The translations under genes were made by a program, and so were the position numbers. From Diphasiastrum complanatum (Eukaryota > Streptophyta > Lycopodiopsida > Lycopodiales > Lycopodiaceae), in contig CM055094.1 in assembly GCA_029204225.1 (NCBI GenBank), forward strand, positions 23,892,541-23,956,540: a stretch of 64,000 nucleotides of DNA. The letters are read 5' to 3'. Positions 34,885 through 46,500 of this stretch are shown here, in pieces; positions within the stretch are counted from its first letter, which is position 1, and each line of letters begins with the position of its first letter. The notes under the pieces were generated by a model. The model was not told where the DNA came from, ran no database searches, and worked only from the letters and a program-made list of their open reading frames with translations.

Positions 34885-35770
34885 ATGTCTTCAATGGGTT
34901 TATCCTTGTTGGAACCAAGTGAAAGATTGTCCACTTCAAACTATTCAATTTGGAAAATGAGGATGGAGTCCATCTTAATCCTTCAAGATGTGATGGACAT
35001 AGTTCTTGGCCTTGAAGAAGAACCACAAGTTCTTCAAGAGGTTCAAAAATACAAAAAGAGAGCTAGGATGGCTCTCCACTACATTAAGATGAATGTCTCT
35101 AATGAGATATTGAGGGAGATAGGTACTTGTACAACAACCAAAGAAGCTTGGGATTGTCTCAAGACTATCTATGAGGCTAAGAATACCTCTAGGCTTCTCA
35201 CTCTTAGAAATCAAATCTTTCAAAGTAGCCAAAAGAGTGATGAGAGTGCATCTAGTTATGTTTTGAGAGTAAAAGATATTCATAGAGAACTTGCTTGTAT
35301 TGGTGATTCCATCAATCAAAATGAGCTAGTTCAAGTCATTCTCAATGGCTTGAGAAGTGAATTTGATAACCTTGTCCAATCCTATGCCATTAAGGAGGAG
35401 CTACCAAGTTTAGAGGCTCTCCAAAGTGTGCTAATTTCAGAAGAATCAAGACAAGAGTACAAGCTCTTGAGGATGGACAAGCTCTCTCTCTCACTCATAA
35501 TGATGGCAAAGCTCTCTTTGCCAAGGATAAACACAAAGGGAGGAGCAAGAACCGACATCAACAATCCTCAAGCAAGGACAAAGTCAAATCCAAAGACAAA
35601 GATGAGGAGGAAGATGATTCCTCTAATGCTTCATCATCCAAGCTCAAGAAGAAGAAGATCAAGTGCTTTTATTGTGGCAAGAAAGGCCATTATGCCACCA
35701 ATTGCTTCAAGAAGAAGAATCAACTCAAGCAAGCCAACATTACCAATGAGAAGGAAGACACTATTGTAAG
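34885..35770 (+). pseudogene. B3 gag, frameshifted
   Basis: Starts at ATG 34885. Nearly identical to B1 gag (NYSIWKMRMESIL, YVLRVKDIHREL, LVQVILNGL). It has the same extra CT in the run at 35481-35493, so the zinc knuckle CFYCGKKGHYATNC near 35664-35705 is out of frame with gag. Confidence 0.88.
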
Positions 35771-37028
35771 TGATGGAGAGGGATCTCTTATGGTCTCTAG
35801 TTTCTCATCTACTCCTTTCAAGAAGGATGGCTTATGGTATATTGATAGTGGAGCCTCTTCACATATGTGTAGCTCCAAGGACTCTTTCTCTTCTATTGCA
35901 CCTTATGATGGAGTCAAGAAAACAATGTACACAGTAAATGATTTTGAATGTCCTATTGAAGGCATAGGGAACATTCCCTTGAAGCTTGCATCCTCTAAAG
36001 TTCTTTCTCTCTCTAAATTTCTTTATGTACCTAAGCTTACTAAGAATCTTATTAGTGTTGGCCAATTGCTTGATAATGGCCTTGATGTAAAATTCAATGT
36101 TGATACTTGCACTATCAAGAAGAATGATGAGATACTTGCATTAGGATCTAGATTTGGAGGCATTCATAAACTAGATCCAAATGACTATGTGAATGCTTGT
36201 AATGTTGCTCTTGTGAACAAGCTCTCTATGGAGAGATTATTGCATAGGAGGTTGGGACATCCCAAATACAAATCCATGCTCTCTATGATCAAAGAAGCCA
36301 AAGCTATTGGTTTGCCAAAGTCATTCTCCAAGAAGATCAAGCCTTGCGAGGCTTGTGCTATTGCTAAATCTCACAAAAAGCCATTTACAAGATCTTCTAT
36401 CAAAAGCAAGCATCCTTTGGAGTTAATCCACTCGGATGTGCATTTCTCATCAACTACAAGCAAGGGAGGAGCCACTTGTTTTGTTACTTTCATTGATGAT
36501 TTCACAAGATTCACTTGGATATATCTGCTTGCTTCTAAATCTATGGTGTTTGATCATTTCCTTATTTTCAAAGCTTATGTAGAGAAGCAATTCTCATTCA
36601 AGATTAAAGCTCTTACAAGTGGAGATGGTGAATATATCTTCAATAAATTTCAAGATTTTTGTGAGCTTGAAGGATTTAAAAGAGAGTTCTCTTGTGCCTA
36701 CTTTCCATCTCAAAATGGAGTGGCCGAGAGAAAGAATAGATCTCTATGTGAATGTGCAAAATCTATGAGAATTGAGGCATCTTTGCCCAAAGATTTTTGG
36801 GGAGAAGCCATTAATTGTGCAAATTATCTTTGCAATAGGCTCCCACATATAGCTCTTGGAGGAAAGTCACCATATGAAATCTTATATTTGAAAAAGTCTA
36901 AGGTTGATCACCTTAGAGTTTTTGGATGCATATGCTTTGTCCATATTCCCTTGGAAACAAGGAAGAAGGAAGATCCTAGTGCATGCAAAGGGATCATGGT
37001 TGGATACTCATCCACCAAGAAGGCCTAG
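35771..37028 (+). pseudogene. B3 protease and integrase
   Basis: Open through protease (LWYIDSGASSHMC, intact here) and the integrase zinc site (HRRLGHP, CEACAIAKS). HSDVHF carries the first catalytic Asp. The second catalytic segment, RSDGGGEY in B1, has a three-base deletion and reads TSGDGEY at 36612-36635, so the catalytic Asp is displaced. QNGVAERKN with the Glu is present. TAG at 37026-37028 ends the frame where B1 has a Tyr codon. Confidence 0.88.
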
Positions 37029-38371
37029 AGAGTCTTTATACTCTCTACTTCTCAAGTTATTGAAAGTAGAGATGTTGTCTTTCATGAAGATCAACACTCA
37101 TCTTTTGAAGAGGCCGAGATCAAGAACTCTATGGATGCATCACCAATTATTGATTTTGAAGACAATCATGATGTGATGGAGTCAAGATTTGAAGAAGACT
37201 CTCCTCGGATTTTCTCACCAAGAAGATCCATGAGAGATAGATCCGAGTCTAAGAGGCTCTCATATGCTGACAAAGGCAAACAAGTGGATCTTGATTCCAC
37301 TAATTATGTTTTTTATGTCTCCCATGAAGAGCCAAAGAATGTACAAGAGGCACTCAATACCAAGGAGTGGTATGATGCCATGAAGCAAGAGTATGATGCA
37401 TCGATCCCAACAATACTTGGGAGCTTGTGGATCCTCCATCCAACAAGCATGTGATTGGTTGCAAGTGGGTATTTCAGATCAAGTTCAATCATGATGGCAC
37501 CATCAACAAGCATAAAGCAAGATCATGTGGCAAAGGATTTGCTCAAATCCATGGCCTTGATTATGAAGAGACCTTTGCACCCATTGCAAAGATGGTGACA
37601 ATAAGAATTCTTATTTCTCTTGCTTGTTTCTTCAAGTGGAAGGTGTTCCAATTAGATGTATCCAATGCTTTTCTAAATGGTTATCTTGAGGAGGAGATCT
37701 ATATGGAACAACCTCAAGGATTCATCAAGGATGAGTCCAAAGTGTGCTTGCTCTTCAAAAGTCTTTATGGACTCAAGCAAGCACCAAGATCATGGTATTC
37801 AAGACTTAATTCTTTTCTTATCTCACTAGGATTTACTCTTAGTGACCATGATGGTCTACTCTATAAAAGTGAAGATCTATCCATTGTTGGCTACTCGGAT
37901 TTGGACTTTGCAAGTGACAAGATGGATCAAAAGTCTATTAGTGCATACACTACCTTTCTTGGAGGCAATCTAATATCTTGGCTTTCCAAAAAGCAAGATA
38001 CTATATCTCTCTCTTCATGTGAGGCCGAGTACAAAGCACTCACTACAACTACCAAAGAGGTGCTTTGGATCAAGAGGTTACTAATGGAGCTAAAGTGCAT
38101 CAAAGAAGATGATCTACCAATGATCCAATGTGATAACATCTCAGCCGAAGCTCTTGCCAATAATCCCATATTTAATGCAAGAAGCAAGCATATAGAAGTG
38201 GCACACCATTTTGTGAGAGAAAAGCTTATTGGAAGAGAAATCTATTTGGAGCATGTCAACTCGTCCTCTTGTATTGCCGATCTACTCACCAAGCCTTTGA
38301 GCAAAAGTACTTTCATCAATCATAGATCTAATCTTGGAGTTATATCAAGATCAATGTTCAAATCTTCATAG
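37029..38371 (+). pseudogene. B3 reverse transcriptase and RNase H with YVDD deleted
   Basis: After the stop the linker continues, then shifts near 37405 at the same place as B1. From 37427 the frame is open to TAG at about 38371. It has VIGCKWVFQIK, QLDVSNAFLNGYLEEE and LYGLKQAPRSWY, then jumps at about 37851 from LSDHD to GLLYKSEDLS. The 166 codons present between these points in B1 (22550-23047) are missing, including the catalytic YVDD. RNase H is complete (SSCEAEYKALTTTTKEV, ARSKHIEVAHHFVREK, CIADLLTKPLS). No polymerase activity is possible. Confidence 0.9.
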
Positions 38372-38386
38372 ATAATTTTTTAGGAG

Positions 38387-38964
38387 TGTGAAGAATTGAA
38401 AAAGACTATCTATGTTAGATATAGGGGTCTTATGTTTTTTACATCAAGCATCTAGGTACAGGATTTAGAGGTGGAACCATGTGAGGTCCAATAGGAATTT
38501 GAGGTGTGCTTAAATATAGTCCAATAGAATTAAGAGGTGCATGGATCAATTCTCCAATAGGATTAAGAGGTGACAAAGTGTGGTCCATTCATAGTTAAGC
38601 ATAGTGGTAGCTCGTGGATATACTAGTATCATTGTACTCCTCATTTTGAAGCTAATTGATTTGGTGATTGTGTGGATTTTGAGTGTTATTGGATTTCTAG
38701 CTTTCTCTCTCTACCCGAGAGCTCACGATGGTTTTTCTCTCTCTACGCGAGGAGAGCAACTTGTTTTTACTTAGAATAATTTTTTAATACTTCCCACACA
38801 TGTGAGTGAGAGTTGGAAGTGATTGAATGCATGTAGTAGTGTGTTTTTGCCATAGGATCTAAGATTGATCTTGAATCTCAATCTAGCCTTGATCTTGGTG
38901 CATCTACACACCTTAGGAGATCACAAGTACATGTTGTGGACAATCCACATGTGTGAAATCAACA
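38387..38964 (+). repeat. 3' LTR of B3 (578 bp)
   Basis: Preceded by TTTTTTAGGAG and starting TGTGAAG. It has the same internal deletion as the 5' LTR, so the deletion predates this insertion. Ends ATCAACA. Confidence 0.9.
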
Positions 38965-39079
38965 ATTTTTAGGACCCCAAAATGTCCAATCATCGACACG
39001 GATTGCTGATCTGGATGTCGGAATCCGACAGATTTAATATACATCCAAAAATTACTTACAAACCAAGCTACAATTGTCA
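38965..39079. other. Short spacer after B3
   Basis: Unassigned. It ends at a polypurine-like GAGGAGGAG on the minus strand (about 39090), which probably marks the 3' end of the next element. Confidence 0.4.
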
Positions 39080-40195
39080 TTTTTTATACTCCTCCTCAAA
39101 TCTAGCTTGGAAAACTGTGGTACATTTGTCAGTTACTCCAAGTAATGATATTAGCTTAATGAACGAATCCTGATGCAAGGATTTAGTAATACATAATTCG
39201 ATGAAGTTTGATCTCTCTTGCTTGCACCTTCTGCCTCACAAAATGATGAGCAATTTCAGTATGTTTGCTCTTTGCATGGAATGTAGGATTGTTGGCAAGT
39301 TGTTGGGCTGATTGGTTATCAAAAAAGATTCATGGAACCTCCTTGGCCTCCATGACTTGAAGCTCCATCAAAAGCCTTTTGATCCATAAGACCTCCTTGC
39401 ATGTTGATGTCAAGGCCTTATACTCAGATTCAGTTGATGATAGTGAAATAATATCTTGCTTTTTGGAAAGCCTTGATACTACTCCATCACAAAGGAATGT
39501 GACCTGTAGACTTTCGATCCACTTTGTCACCTGCAAAATCCAAATCCGAGTAGGCTCTTAAGTTAAGATTAGTCCCTTTGTAGAGTATGCCAAAATTCCT
39601 AGTTGATGAGATGTATCTTCAGACCCTTTTGGCCATTCTCCTATGTGACACAAGAGGACTTTGCATATATTGGCTTAATTTACCAAAACTATAACTAAGA
39701 TCAAGTCTAGTTATAATAAAGTACTGCTTCATCATCTCTTATAGATGCTTTTAGCTTTTGCTCCATTGGTGTCTTAATGCCTTTACAATTCTTCATTCCA
39801 AATCTGTCTTGCCCTTTGCCTTTGAGCTTGTTGCTTGATCATCCTCCTCAACATCCTTGCTTTGGTTCTTCTTTTTCCCTTTTCTTGAAAAATTTTCTTT
39901 CACAACTCCATCGCGCAAGGACAAAGAACTCATCCTACTATTGGCATGTTGGACACTACACTCCTCGGCCACAAGCACACTATGTAGCTTGTCAATAGAA
40001 GGTAGACTATCTTGAATGGCAAAATTTTGGACCAAGTTGGAGTACTCATCTCCAAGTCCATTTAAAATCACTTGAACAAGTTTATTATCATGAATCTTAT
40101 ATCCTATTAAAGCAAGTTCCTTATTGAGAGATTTGATTCTTAATAACACCCTGGTGCATTTATTCATAGGAAAAAGTAGTAGGTACATTGATGAA
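39080..40195 (-). mobile_element. Copia deletion derivative: gag joined to RNase H
   Basis: The minus strand from 40188 encodes gag (LIGYKIHDNKLVQVILNGL, LHSVLVAEE) with a Lys-rich tail, then within a few codons runs into IKTPMEQK, which belongs to the end of reverse transcriptase. RNase H follows (VSRLSKKQDIISLSSTESEY near 39480-39420, KEVLWIKRLLMELQ), with SKHTEIAHHFVRQK near 39250. Protease, integrase and most of the polymerase are absent. The junction is near 39780. No LTRs identified. Confidence 0.8.
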
Positions 40196-40293
40196 AAAAG
40201 ATAGGAGAAGTTTAAACAAAAGTAAGCTCAAACAAGAGCGAAGCTTGCAGTAAGACTAAGATTAATCCAGATCCTGGCATTAAAAATTAAAGT

Positions 40294-40333
40294 GCATCAA
40301 CTATAATGATGTCGCATCAACTATAATGATGTC
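40294..40333 (-). repeat. Two 20-bp tandem repeats at the LINE 3' end
   Basis: GCATCAACTATAATGATGTC occurs twice in a row. Its place, just after the last LINE coding sequence on the minus strand, fits the short tandem tails that end many LINEs. Confidence 0.7.
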
Positions 40334-42950
40334 AATGAGAGTCTGCCAACTGACTGCAGCAGAACAAGAAAAGTGAAGAGGCGGTGAGTCGGCTAATGAA
40401 GGGAAATGAGACGTAGCAGACCCAGCCGCAGTCGCCCGTTGCAGAATTGACAGGGCTTGAGCACGCTGCAGGGCGATGGAAATACATCGTTTGAAAGAAG
40501 CCACGAGAATAGAACCAAGAATACCTTGACGCTCTGTCGCCTTATGAGAACACATGCGAAGAAAATCCTCAAAGCGTTGATGCAAAGTGTCATAAGTCTC
40601 AATTGCTAGGGGAAAGAAAGCATCAGTGGGGTGCCTATCAGAGTAGTTTTGTTCCTTCTCTTGTGTGCCACGCTTGCGGCTTCTCCTGGTATGAAGGCAG
40701 AGCAAGGCAATAGGTCACTACACGTGGGATCGGCAACAACAACATCTGCCAAAGTACGAAGCCCATCCCGAGAGAGGACAATGTCAACACGCCTGCGGGA
40801 AGAGTGGGACGCGGAAGAAGGAAGGACATGAGACTGCTCTCTGAGGACATGGAATCCTCCATCTCTGGCTATAGTGGCCGCTACATCTCTGACAACATCA
40901 TGCGTAGCTGTGCACTCACTCCCAGAAGGACAGCAGAGGAGGTGGATAGCAAGAGCATCACACCTGGAGAGACCCAAGACCGAAGGATGAGATAGCCCCA
41001 AGCGAAGACGAAGAGCAGTGGTGAAGATGGCCGAAGACAACCGAAATGAAGGAATAATAGGCCGAGCTGACAGCCAAGCCCTCGCACCAGGACCCGCACA
41101 AGAAAGAAGCTGAGCTCGATGCAACGCCGAAGGAGCCTCAGAGAGCATGTTGGAAAGGGTTTGCTTGTGCACGCGCTCCAAGAGGGTCTCTTGCAGGTGA
41201 TCTGAACTGAAAGTGAGGAGTCTGAACTGAAGTGAGGAGTTGCTCAAAAGCAGAAAGACAAGCTTAGGCAGAGAGGGGGAGGAGCTCTTGCGCAACGATG
41301 AGAAGGTGCTGGAAAGGCAGAGAACCGCTATCCACATGAACAATGCAATCCGCCAAGAGAGGGCGAAAGCCAGAAAGGAACCGAAAAGACAAAGTAGGGG
41401 CGAGAAGAGCCCAGCTCCCAAGAAAAGCTGCAGGCGTAGAAGAAACCATAGAGAGAAGACCCACACCTTCACAAGAAATGGGTAACCGAGCCTGGTTCCG
41501 AACTGAAAGGGCTCCACTCCATCCAAAGAACCTGGTCCCAAAAGGCGGCCAAAAACATCCATAATAGAGCTGTCAAAGGAAGAGAGAAAATGCAAAAAGT
41601 TCCTGAGTAGGAGGGAAAGTCCGCAACAGATAAGAAGGACACTAGATAAAGCAAGACGTCAAGATGCCAAACACGACCTGAGTGTCGCCCAACCGGGGAA
41701 GTAGATCTGAATGAGCGACATCTTCTTGGAGAGCCTCACGTAGAGCTGAAGGAAGCAGACCCAAAAGGAACACCCAAAATGCGAATGTCATCCGAAGGAG
41801 CAAGGAAACCTTGAGAAAGAACAAAGTCCGGGAGAAGACCTGCTGGAGACCACACTGAACACTTGCGAGGTTGAAGAGACAAACCAATAGAAGCCAGCTG
41901 CTCAAAGAAATGATGAAATGCGAGGAGCATCGTAGGAGCAGGACCAACAATATGAGTGTCATCAGCAATCGAAGGAGATAAGCAGAAGAGAAAGGCCTCT
42001 GCAGAAGGTCGAAGTGCACGGAAATGAGCCAGAGCAAAAAGAGGATCACCTTGACGAGTACCTGCTGCAGACTGGATAGTAGAAAGATCCCTAGAACACA
42101 CATGATGATTGTAAAAGAGTGGAGTCTCAGTAGCATAGAACAACCGCACAAATGGGATAAGTTGAGCCAACTCACCACCAACCGCGCACAGCTCCCGAAA
42201 GATCGCAACTCTAGAAGCAGAAGTTAAAAGCATTGGAAACATCCACCTGGAGAACAACCCAATCAAGATGGAGATCAAGGGTGGCACGCAAACCACGACA
42301 GCTTCACAACCGCCACAAATAGAGACGCCAAACTGATGAGGGGAGAAAGAAGAGACGAAAATATGTTGAAACTGAAAATAGATAGAGCGACTAACAAGAC
42401 AGAGGAGGACTTCACCAATAGCAATGGAACAGACGCCACCCGAGGCTTTAGTCATGGCGATCAAACAAAACGCAGACAAAAGACGTGCAACAGAAGAAGG
42501 AATGTGACCAGAGGCGATAAAATAACAAACCTGAAAGAGTTGAACAAAGCCACTAGCAGAGTCCTCTCAGATGGAAAACAATCACGAAGGTGTTTATAAA
42601 CCAAACCGGAGGGACCACCAACAGCAAGACGAAGACTACGATGGAAGGCACGAGAGAAAGAATCACGATCAAGCACCAAGTCAACATCAGACACAAAGTC
42701 CTCCACAAACAAGGAAAAAATGTCTTCAGAAGGAGAATGAAGAGCTTGGAGAGCAACAACAGTATCAGCAAAAGAGGGAGCGGGTGTGAGAGGAGCTAAA
42801 GCTCGAGCTGCACGAGAATACTCACCAACTCGCCCAAGATGTAGGGTATGACGAAGGCGACGGTGGAGAGGTGAGACGCCTTGAGGTTGAAAGTCCTGTG
42901 AGTTGTAAGCAGCAAGTGCCTGACAATGTGCAAAGTAAACTAAAACTTTG
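40334..42950 (-). mobile_element. Non-LTR retrotransposon (LINE) with probable restriction-like endonuclease
   Basis: Minus-strand frames form one decayed protein. From high coordinate: RAARALAPLTPAPSFADTV and LAVGGPSGLVYKHLRD (upstream domain); reverse transcriptase with ASGGVCSIAIGEVLLCLVSR, FSPHQFGVSICGGCEAVV, AGTRQGDPLFALAHFRAL near 42060-42000 and the catalytic ADDTHIVG near 41970-41948; then LQPRKCSVWSP and thumb sequence. The C-terminus has a Cys/His cluster (RCDALAIHLLCCPSGS), HDVVRDVAATIARDG, and RRVDIVLSRDG followed by LADVVVADPT near 40797-40722, then FFPLAIETYDTLHQRFEDF. The last block resembles the PD-(D/E)xK endonuclease of R2-like elements. No apurinic endonuclease of the L1 type is seen. 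Many shifts; inactive. Confidence 0.75.
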
Positions 42951-45418
42951 ATGTACGTTAAATTCTCATCTAGATTCAAAGAGACCATTGCCTAGCTCCT
43001 ATATAGCTTGAACACAATAGCTATATTAAGCACATATTGACAAGTTGGTGTTTGGTCTTCTAAAACCCAACTCAAGCCAAAACCCCAAACACAACCACAT
43101 CATCCCACCTAGGCAACGTGGTTATTCATGCAAGATTGTGTCATGTGCTTTCAGCTACACAACTAATGAGTGCTCGTACATGCACCAATGCTTGATTCAA
43201 GATCATAGTTTGTAATTTTGCCACCACTATGACATTACACATCACAACAAGATCCACAATATATTCAACCCACACATGCTTTTCGTCAAGTCCAATACAA
43301 AGCTACACATTAACATTTCAATAAACCATTACTTCCCCAACAATTGTAATGACTAACATTGCCAATTTCCAACATAACCCCATTACTCTTCATGCATCTG
43401 CCTACATCAAAGGTGAACCTCCAAATTGCATGTCATTGATGACGTTTTCCCTATACTATGTAGATCACACCAAAGCTGAGACCCAGTCACTATATGCTAA
43501 CCAAACAAAGTTGATAGGGCAACAAAAACTTTTGAGTTGTTTCAATAGTGGAGAATCTTGCAAAATCACAAAGTATCCAAATAAGAAAATGAATATGACC
43601 ATTGCTATAAGAATTGCCCACTTAAGCCCAACCAGTCTCCATAATGTGGTGAACCTAGTCACAATAATTCATGAGTCAACACATTACAAATAGATGCCAC
43701 ATGTTAATATATATTCGAAATCATGTATGCTTAAAAAGCCTAATCAATATTAGCAATTGCACAAAGCATGCAAGGGGTGGTTGTGGATGGCCTAGGGAGA
43801 GTAGTTAGCAACATGGATTTTGAGCCCTTCACTATGTCTCACACAATGCACATGCACAAGGTATTCATGTATGAAAATAATAAAAGCCATCTAAAGCAAG
43901 ACTTGTCTTTATAGTGATATCAGAGCTTGAATAAGGGGAGGAGGTCTTTATAACAATTGACAATGCAACCTCTCAAACACCAGCTTCAATTAACACAAGG
44001 TCGACTATGCCTAAGCATCTAGAGAAAAATGAAAATACTTTATCTTCTTGTTCTTTAATGAAGGTGCCATAAAAACAATTTGCAACTACTAGATCCCTAT
44101 GTCTTAAGTCCTTATGATTCTGCAAAGGCAAAAGAATCGCCTCATACTCCACAATTTCATAGCTGCACTTCCACAATCTCCAAAATTCATGTGAGGACTA
44201 AGAATATCTCACTTAAAAAGACGTAACTAGCTTAATTTTCTGAATAAAATTATTCACTTTAAAGATTTACATGGCTGGAAATTGGCATCTCAGCTAGAAC
44301 TTGAACCTCTTGAAACAGTATCAGTTCATAATCATAATAACTTCCACTGAAGAAATTATAAAAGTTTAGAACAAGTAATAACAAATATAGGTCAAAAAGA
44401 GATAGAAACTTGGTCCCTCTTTAAGCTTTCAAACTAGATTGATTGCTGGAAACTGTTTGCAAACGCTTTTGCAAGTTTGGCAGAAAGCCAAAATATCTGC
44501 AACTGTTTTCATGGAAAAAGGCCGAAGCCTATCCTAGATTTATGGATTTCTAGGGTAATATAGGACATAATAACTTCAAAATATGCACCACTTTACATTG
44601 GACAATATTGGAATTTCCATTAACATCAAAAGTACAAACGTTTGGCACAAAACTTCCTACCACGAATGTTTAATTGAAATAAGTCTGCACGGCGTTTGCA
44701 AGTTTGGAAATGCAAACATGTTCCATGGCACCTATAGTATAGAGTGCCTGGAAAAAACAAAATCTTGCACTTATACAAACACAACCTTCCGAAATGTCAT
44801 CTTTTTGTTATGTCTCTTGTGCAGCTGAGTGAAAGTAAGCTGCAGACCTTGAGGAGAGGAAGCGAGATCTTAACCAGCATGCCACTTACTGGAGGATTCC
44901 AAATTGTCATCTTGCAGCCACCAAAGCATAAGAATACAAACATCTGACCAGGGACATGTGGTATGCCACGTCAAACCGATATCTACATTTGAACTTTTCA
45001 GCCCAAAAAGATGGTTTCAAAGAAGTAGAAAGCCACATTATGAAAGTAGGAAGCATCTAATAGAAATAATTTTCACCGCAAGGTAGTTTCAGTAACAGTC
45101 ATTCAAGAGCATTTATGAACAATTTCAATCAACAAAACGAATGAAATGGAAAAAGCTTCACAATGTAGCTTTTGAGCAACAATCCTTCATATACCAAGTC
45201 TTGCAGCAAATAGAAGCAAAATGAGCATTCAGAAAGCTTTTAAGCGCAAGAAGGGAAAGTAGTACAATGTTGCATGCATACTGCTCAACAAGTCAATTGA
45301 AAACGTTTATTTACACTTTTGGACTTGAAAATCTAGACAATGGACTCAGACTTGAAGCATTGTCTCCTTCTTGTTCAACTTTAAGGAATGCATTAAGCTG
45401 CTGAAGGATGTGACCGTT
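42951..45418. other. Intergenic region downstream of the Yippee-like gene
   Basis: No host gene recognised. A minus-strand fragment near 44160-44090 (EIVEYEAILLPLQNHKDL) vaguely recalls a gypsy RNase H (AEYEALLLGL), too weak to call. The Yippee 3' UTR should lie just below 45419. Confidence 0.45.
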
Positions 45419-46064
45419 TCACTTGAGGAAATTCTGTTTTGTCATCTTGTTCTTCTCAATGATGTATTTGCCTTCCTTGTACTTCTCTTTTTCTTCATAA
45501 GCTTTCTCCTGTGCGAAATCCCAAAGCCAACTTTAGCACCAGAAATGAATTCAATTGAACGCAAAGGGGTTTACAAATCTAGATTGTAATAATGTTGCAA
45601 AATAGTCTGATCGATTAGGGCACCAAAAAGAAGCAGCAATTTTTCATCTTACGTATCTCCAACCCAAGACTTGCTGGCAGCAGCTACAATAAATGTCATT
45701 CACGGTGTGCAAGCCAGTAATCAGCTGCCTATCCTCTTTAGGGCCCAACCGTACGTTCACCCTGCCCATCAAATTGCCTCCCCTCTGTCATGTTCAATTG
45801 ATTGGCCCTTGCAATGCCTAGCGTGAATCACACAGCAAACAAATGCACGCAAATCCCTACTGCAACAACACGATTAACAAACCAGAAGGAGATGAGAGTG
45901 AGAGGCGAAGAGCTTGCTTACACTTTGTTGAAAAGATAAGCTCGGCCATAGCGGCCCTGGAAGGCCTTGGACACAACCTCATCGTAATCTGCCGCATGCG
46001 CCTGGCAATTGCTGCAGCAATAGATGCGAGGACCTGGCAGGCGTTCTTGAAAGATCTGCCCCAT
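45419..46064 (-). CDS. Yippee-like zinc-binding protein, complete, three exons
   Basis: Exons 46064-45922 (143 nt), 45761-45653 (109 nt) and 45508-45419 (90 nt, ends TGA) join to 113 residues. Introns have GT donors (GTAAGC, GTAAGA) and AG acceptors. The Yippee pattern is exact: Cys17-x2-Cys20, then 52 residues, then Cys73-x2-Cys76, followed by GWRY and YKEGKYIIE. The start [15 protein letters not shown] matches plant family members that begin with a short strand before the first Cys pair. The fold is a single beta-sandwich domain holding one zinc ion, related to cereblon and Mis18; the cellular role in plants is poorly defined. Upstream in-frame codons exist, but the family start is the ATG at 46064. 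Length is normal. It is flanked by transposons on both sides and looks intact. Confidence 0.93.
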
Positions 46065-46296
46065 CAAAATCCACCTCACCCCAGTGCTCCGATCCACCAA
46101 TTCCACACAATTGTGGGTTTCTCTCGCAGCTGCGCTCCGATCCAGACAGAGCAAGCGCAAACCAAAAGCAGATCAAAAAGCTACTCTCTTCACACAAACC
46201 AACTGAAGATGAAGAAGAAGAAGAAGAACGGACTCGAGGGAACCAACACAAGCCCTAAAGGCACGGTGTATTTCTCTCCCGACCACTTGGGTTGTT

Positions 46297-46331
46297 GCCA
46301 CGTGTCCTAAACTAGATTTAGAACACGTGGC
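46297..46331. promoter_or_regulatory. Inverted pair of G-box/ABRE motifs upstream of the Yippee-like gene
   Basis: GCCACGTGT at 46297-46305 and ACACGTGGC at 46323-46331 form an inverted repeat, with the spacer partly palindromic too (CTAAACTAGATTTAG). They lie 233-267 bp upstream of the start codon. A third CCACGTGGCC is at 46491-46500. CACGTG with flanking GGC is the core of G-box and abscisic-acid response elements bound by bZIP and bHLH factors. Whether they act on this gene is inference. Confidence 0.6.
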
Positions 46332-46500
46332 GATATCTGATCTCTTGATGTGAAATCCAACGGTGAGCGGCTTTAGACGGTGGCGTGGCATGTGGAGGCG
46401 AGGGCTTCGGTACACGGGGAATCGTCCATCGTGATTCGAATGGATCAAATCCGACGGTGATACGGTTGGATGAGATCTAACTGCTGGGCTCCACGTGGCC

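Larger units (their letters stand above)
33563..38964 (+). mobile_element. Ty1/copia element B3, internally deleted copy
   Basis: Complete LTR-to-LTR copy of family B, 5402 bp. Left flank AATTT and right flank ATTTT differ at one position and may be the decayed 5-bp target duplication. Both LTRs share a deletion of about 165 bp relative to B1. Pol carries an in-frame 498-bp deletion that removes the YVDD box. It shares two frameshifts with B1. It must have been mobilised by proteins from another copy if these lesions predate insertion. Confidence 0.93.

Noticed and set aside
43973-44176. Possible gypsy RNase H fragment (VEYEAILLPLQ)
   Set aside because: Only one short motif matches; flanking residues do not support the domain.
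45843-46310. 155-residue plus-strand frame over the Yippee exon 1 region
   Set aside because: It is antisense to a well-supported exon and has no family features.
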